A stretch of DNA of 64,000 bases, from NCBI RefSeq assembly GCF_018131075.1, contig NZ_JAFCLS010000043.1, forward strand, positions 1 to 64,000, in the 5' to 3' direction. The notes under the pieces are model-generated. The model saw only the letters and a list, made by a program, of their open reading frames with translations, was not told the origin of the DNA and did not search any database. Positions 62,231-64,000 of this stretch are shown in pieces. Numbering within the stretch: position 1 is the stretch's first letter; the number at the start of each line of letters is the position of its first letter. A program made the position numbers and the translations under genes. This DNA comes from Bradyrhizobium sp. JYMT SZCCT0428 (GTDB lineage Bacteria; Pseudomonadota; Alphaproteobacteria; Rhizobiales; Xanthobacteraceae).

Positions 62231-63064
62231 CTACTTTGAAGCAACGATCCGGACGCCACCAAGCCTGCGCTGCTGAACAAGCTCCACAAATCGAATGTAG
62301 GACTGATGAAACGCATCATGTCCCATGGGTGTCCCAGCTTGTCGGGCTTCCTCGCGAAGCCGTTGATACATCGCCAGCCGCTCTTTAAGGATTGGTCCCC
62401 ACTCGTCGGTCAAATCAGTTGCCGAGAGCACCCTTAGGCCGCTGCTCTCAACCAGTCGACGGTATTCCGTGATCGAGCGGAGGGGTTGGATGGCCATGCC
62501 ATCCCACATAAGTTGCGCATCTTCGGCTGACAAAGGTTCGTTGGCGACCCAATCCGTGAAGGCCAATCTCCCGCCTTCCCGCAAAATCCTGGCAGCCTCG
62601 ACCAACGCTTTTCGCAGTTCGGGTACGTGACAGAACGCTTCTTGGCTGATGACAGCATCCACGCTGGTATCGGGCAGCGGGACCTCCAATACATTTCCTT
62701 CAATGACACGGGCCGTATCCTGAAGGCCAACAAGCTTGGTGAGTTCCTGAGCTCCGACGACGCGGGATGGAGTCAGTTCAATTCCAACAACATTGGCTCC
62801 GTACCGATGGGCGAGATATCGCACCGTGCCGCCAAGCCCCGCGCAGAAATCGGCAACGCGAGACCCGTTCTCAATCTGCGTCCCTCTGGCCAACTCGTCT
62901 GTCGCAGCCGTACCGCCGTAATGATCCTGGTCATGTGGAAACAATTCTTCTGGACGCACCGCGTCGAGGTGGCCGCGTCTAGCCCGTAGCTTCGCCATGA
63001 TGATGTCGCAAGAAATCGGATGCCGATTGAAGAAATAGGTCGTCTGCGAAGTTGCGTCACTCAT
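62231..63064 (-). CDS. SAM-dependent methyltransferase
   Basis: A 277-residue class I methyltransferase. Motif I is VADFCAGLGGTVRYL (~75-89), then VVGIELTPSRVVGA, VIEGNVLEVPLPD and the post-motif DAVISQEAFCHVPE (~137-150). A YHGGTA-like DHYGGTAATDELA segment in the N-terminus recalls sarcosine/dimethylglycine methyltransferases. The substrate is unknown. ATG 63064 is chosen; the frame upstream to 63118 is less likely. 63065-63302 shows no gene. Confidence 0.78.
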   Translation of the reverse strand: MSDATSQTTYFFNRHPISCDIIMAKLRARRGHLDAVRPEELFPHDQDHYGGTAATDELARGTQIENGSRVADFCAGLGGTVRYLAHRYGANVVGIELTPSRVVGAQELTKLVGLQDTARVIEGNVLEVPLPDTSVDAVISQEAFCHVPELRKALVEAARILREGGRLAFTDWVANEPLSAEDAQLMWDGMAIQPLRSITEYRRLVESSGLRVLSATDLTDEWGPILKERLAMYQRLREEARQAGTPMGHDAFHQSYIRFVELVQQRRLGGVRIVASK

Positions 63065-63302
63065 GGCGTCCTCCCCACGGCGCAGAACTACACCAAACGG
63101 TACTTTGCAATGAGGCAAGCAAAGCAGGAAATTCGAACCAATGGAATGGGACCCGAGTGCCGTATTGCGCTGAGCAGCCTGACTCTCACCGTGTCACAGG
63201 TGGGTCAATCGCGTCGATTGGCCGCCTGCCGGTCACCTCCGGTCGCCCCGAGCAACGGACATACGCAGGCTCGGCAGGTCTGCTTCGTGCCACCAAGCGA
63301 CA

Positions 63303-64000
63303 TCACTCGATCACCTCGTCGGCGCGGGCGAGCAGGGTCGGCGGAATGATCAGGCCAAGTGCTTTTGCAGTCTTAAGGTTGATGACTAGTACGTATTTTG
63401 ACGCTTGCTCCACGGGAAGGTCTGCCGGTTTCGTGCCTTTGAGAATCTTGTCAATGTAGGTTGCCGCGCGTCGGTAGAGGTCGTTGAAATCCGCGCCATA
63501 ACTCATGAGACCACCCGCGTCCACGTTTGGTCTGTACGCAAATATCGCGGGCAGCTGATACTTCAATTGCAATTCGGCCAAGAGTGGCCCCTGTGCGTTG
63601 AAGATCGGGGAACCCAGGACGAGAACACCACGGACGCTTTCTCGTGTCATTGTCGAGAATGCTCTCTCGATTTCCGTGATAGTTTTAGCGGGAGTTATGA
63701 CTAGCTCGACGCCGAGTTTTTCGCTCGCAGCTTTAATCGCCTTGATAGCGGTTGGATGAGAGGGGGTCGTGGGATTCCAGAGAACACCAATTCTCGTTGC
63801 GTGCGGCAAGGCTTCTCTCAAAATCTCCAGCTCTTTGACGGAGAGTTCAGTGAGAAGCATCGACAGTCCGGTGATATTGCCGCCCGGCCGTGAGAGACTC
63901 GCCACATCGCCAAGCCCGACCGGGTCTGCATGTGTTGCGAAGACAATCGGGATCGTTGTGGTCACCTGTCGGGCAGATTCAACGTGGGTTGAGGCAGGTG
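63303..64000 (-). CDS. ABC transporter substrate-binding protein, partial (cut by the window end)
   Basis: The visible 232 residues are the C-terminal part of an ABC_sub_bind-type protein (the family of TrpX-like and rhizobial amino-acid-binding proteins): TIPIVFATHADPVG, SRPGGNITGLSMLLTEL, RIGVLWNPTTPSH, GVLVLGSPIF and PAIFAYRPNVDAGGLMSYGAD. It ends INLKTAKALGLIIPPTLLARADEVIE-type, as the family does. The frame stays open to base 64000, so the start lies outside. The ligand is unknown. Confidence 0.85.
   Translation of the reverse strand, partial: PASTHVESARQVTTTIPIVFATHADPVGLGDVASLSRPGGNITGLSMLLTELSVKELEILREALPHATRIGVLWNPTTPSHPTAIKAIKAASEKLGVELVITPAKTITEIERAFSTMTRESVRGVLVLGSPIFNAQGPLLAELQLKYQLPAIFAYRPNVDAGGLMSYGADFNDLYRRAATYIDKILKGTKPADLPVEQASKYVLVINLKTAKALGLIIPPTLLARADEVIE

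Overview
The window looks like chromosome from a Bradyrhizobium-type alphaproteobacterium. The evidence is high GC content, the ndvC-ndvD-ndvB order typical of Bradyrhizobium cyclic beta-glucan synthesis, FixK/FNR-type boxes, intergenic palindromes of the kind that litter these genomes, and many small secreted proteins of rhizobial type. No phage, plasmid, CRISPR or transposase gene was recognised. All assignments are from reading the sequence; no database search was run.

Layout. 1-776 is gene-free and filled with dispersed repeat and palindrome sequence. 777-9715 holds glmU, a SPOR-like membrane protein, a small membrane protein and the ndv locus (ndvC facing away from ndvD and ndvB). A tRNA-Lys(TTT) at 9864-9939 starts a loosely packed stretch (to about 12.2 kb) with three tiny genes for double-glycine-leader peptides. 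12.2-18.2 kb is a complete fdsGBA-fdhD-fdsD operon for NAD-dependent molybdenum formate dehydrogenase. 18.2-22.9 kb is a patchwork of very small genes: a Gly-rich secreted protein behind a FixK-type box, several membrane micro-proteins including three overlapping reading frames, a zinc-ribbon protein, a fourth double-glycine peptide, and a flavin-dependent PPOX-type protein.

22.97-36.55 kb is a full phosphonate (C-P lyase) region: phnGHIJKLMN on one strand, the repressor gene phnF divergent from it, then the phnC-phnD-phnE-phnE transporter genes, and divergent from these a hexapeptide acyltransferase gene (broken by a one-base frameshift), a second phnM and a 2H-phosphoesterase-like gene. phnP was not seen. 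Pho-box-like repeats and a perfect 11-bp-arm palindrome in the two divergent promoter regions suggest dual control by PhoB and PhnF. A Tat-exported PhoD-type phosphatase follows at once, so about 15 kb is devoted to phosphorus scavenging.

38.5-46.5 kb carries small secreted proteins, a formyltransferase-like protein, RidA, an EamA transporter and a caspase-like protein. 46.6-56.2 kb is housekeeping: cysK, tgt, asd, queA, two cyclophilins and coaD. tgt and queA both serve queuosine synthesis. asd is preceded by what looks like a nearly leaderless Thr/Lys-rich leader peptide plus terminator, and the tgt product has lost all four zinc ligands. 56.5-64 kb has small membrane proteins, a kinase-fold phosphotransferase, two methyltransferases, a cyclase-TolB-TPR protein and an ABC substrate-binding protein cut by the window end.

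The strongest candidates for something undescribed are the asd attenuator, the family of double-glycine peptides, the 20.7-21.0 kb micro-gene trio, the zinc-less Tgt, and the possible replacement of PhnP by a 2H phosphoesterase.
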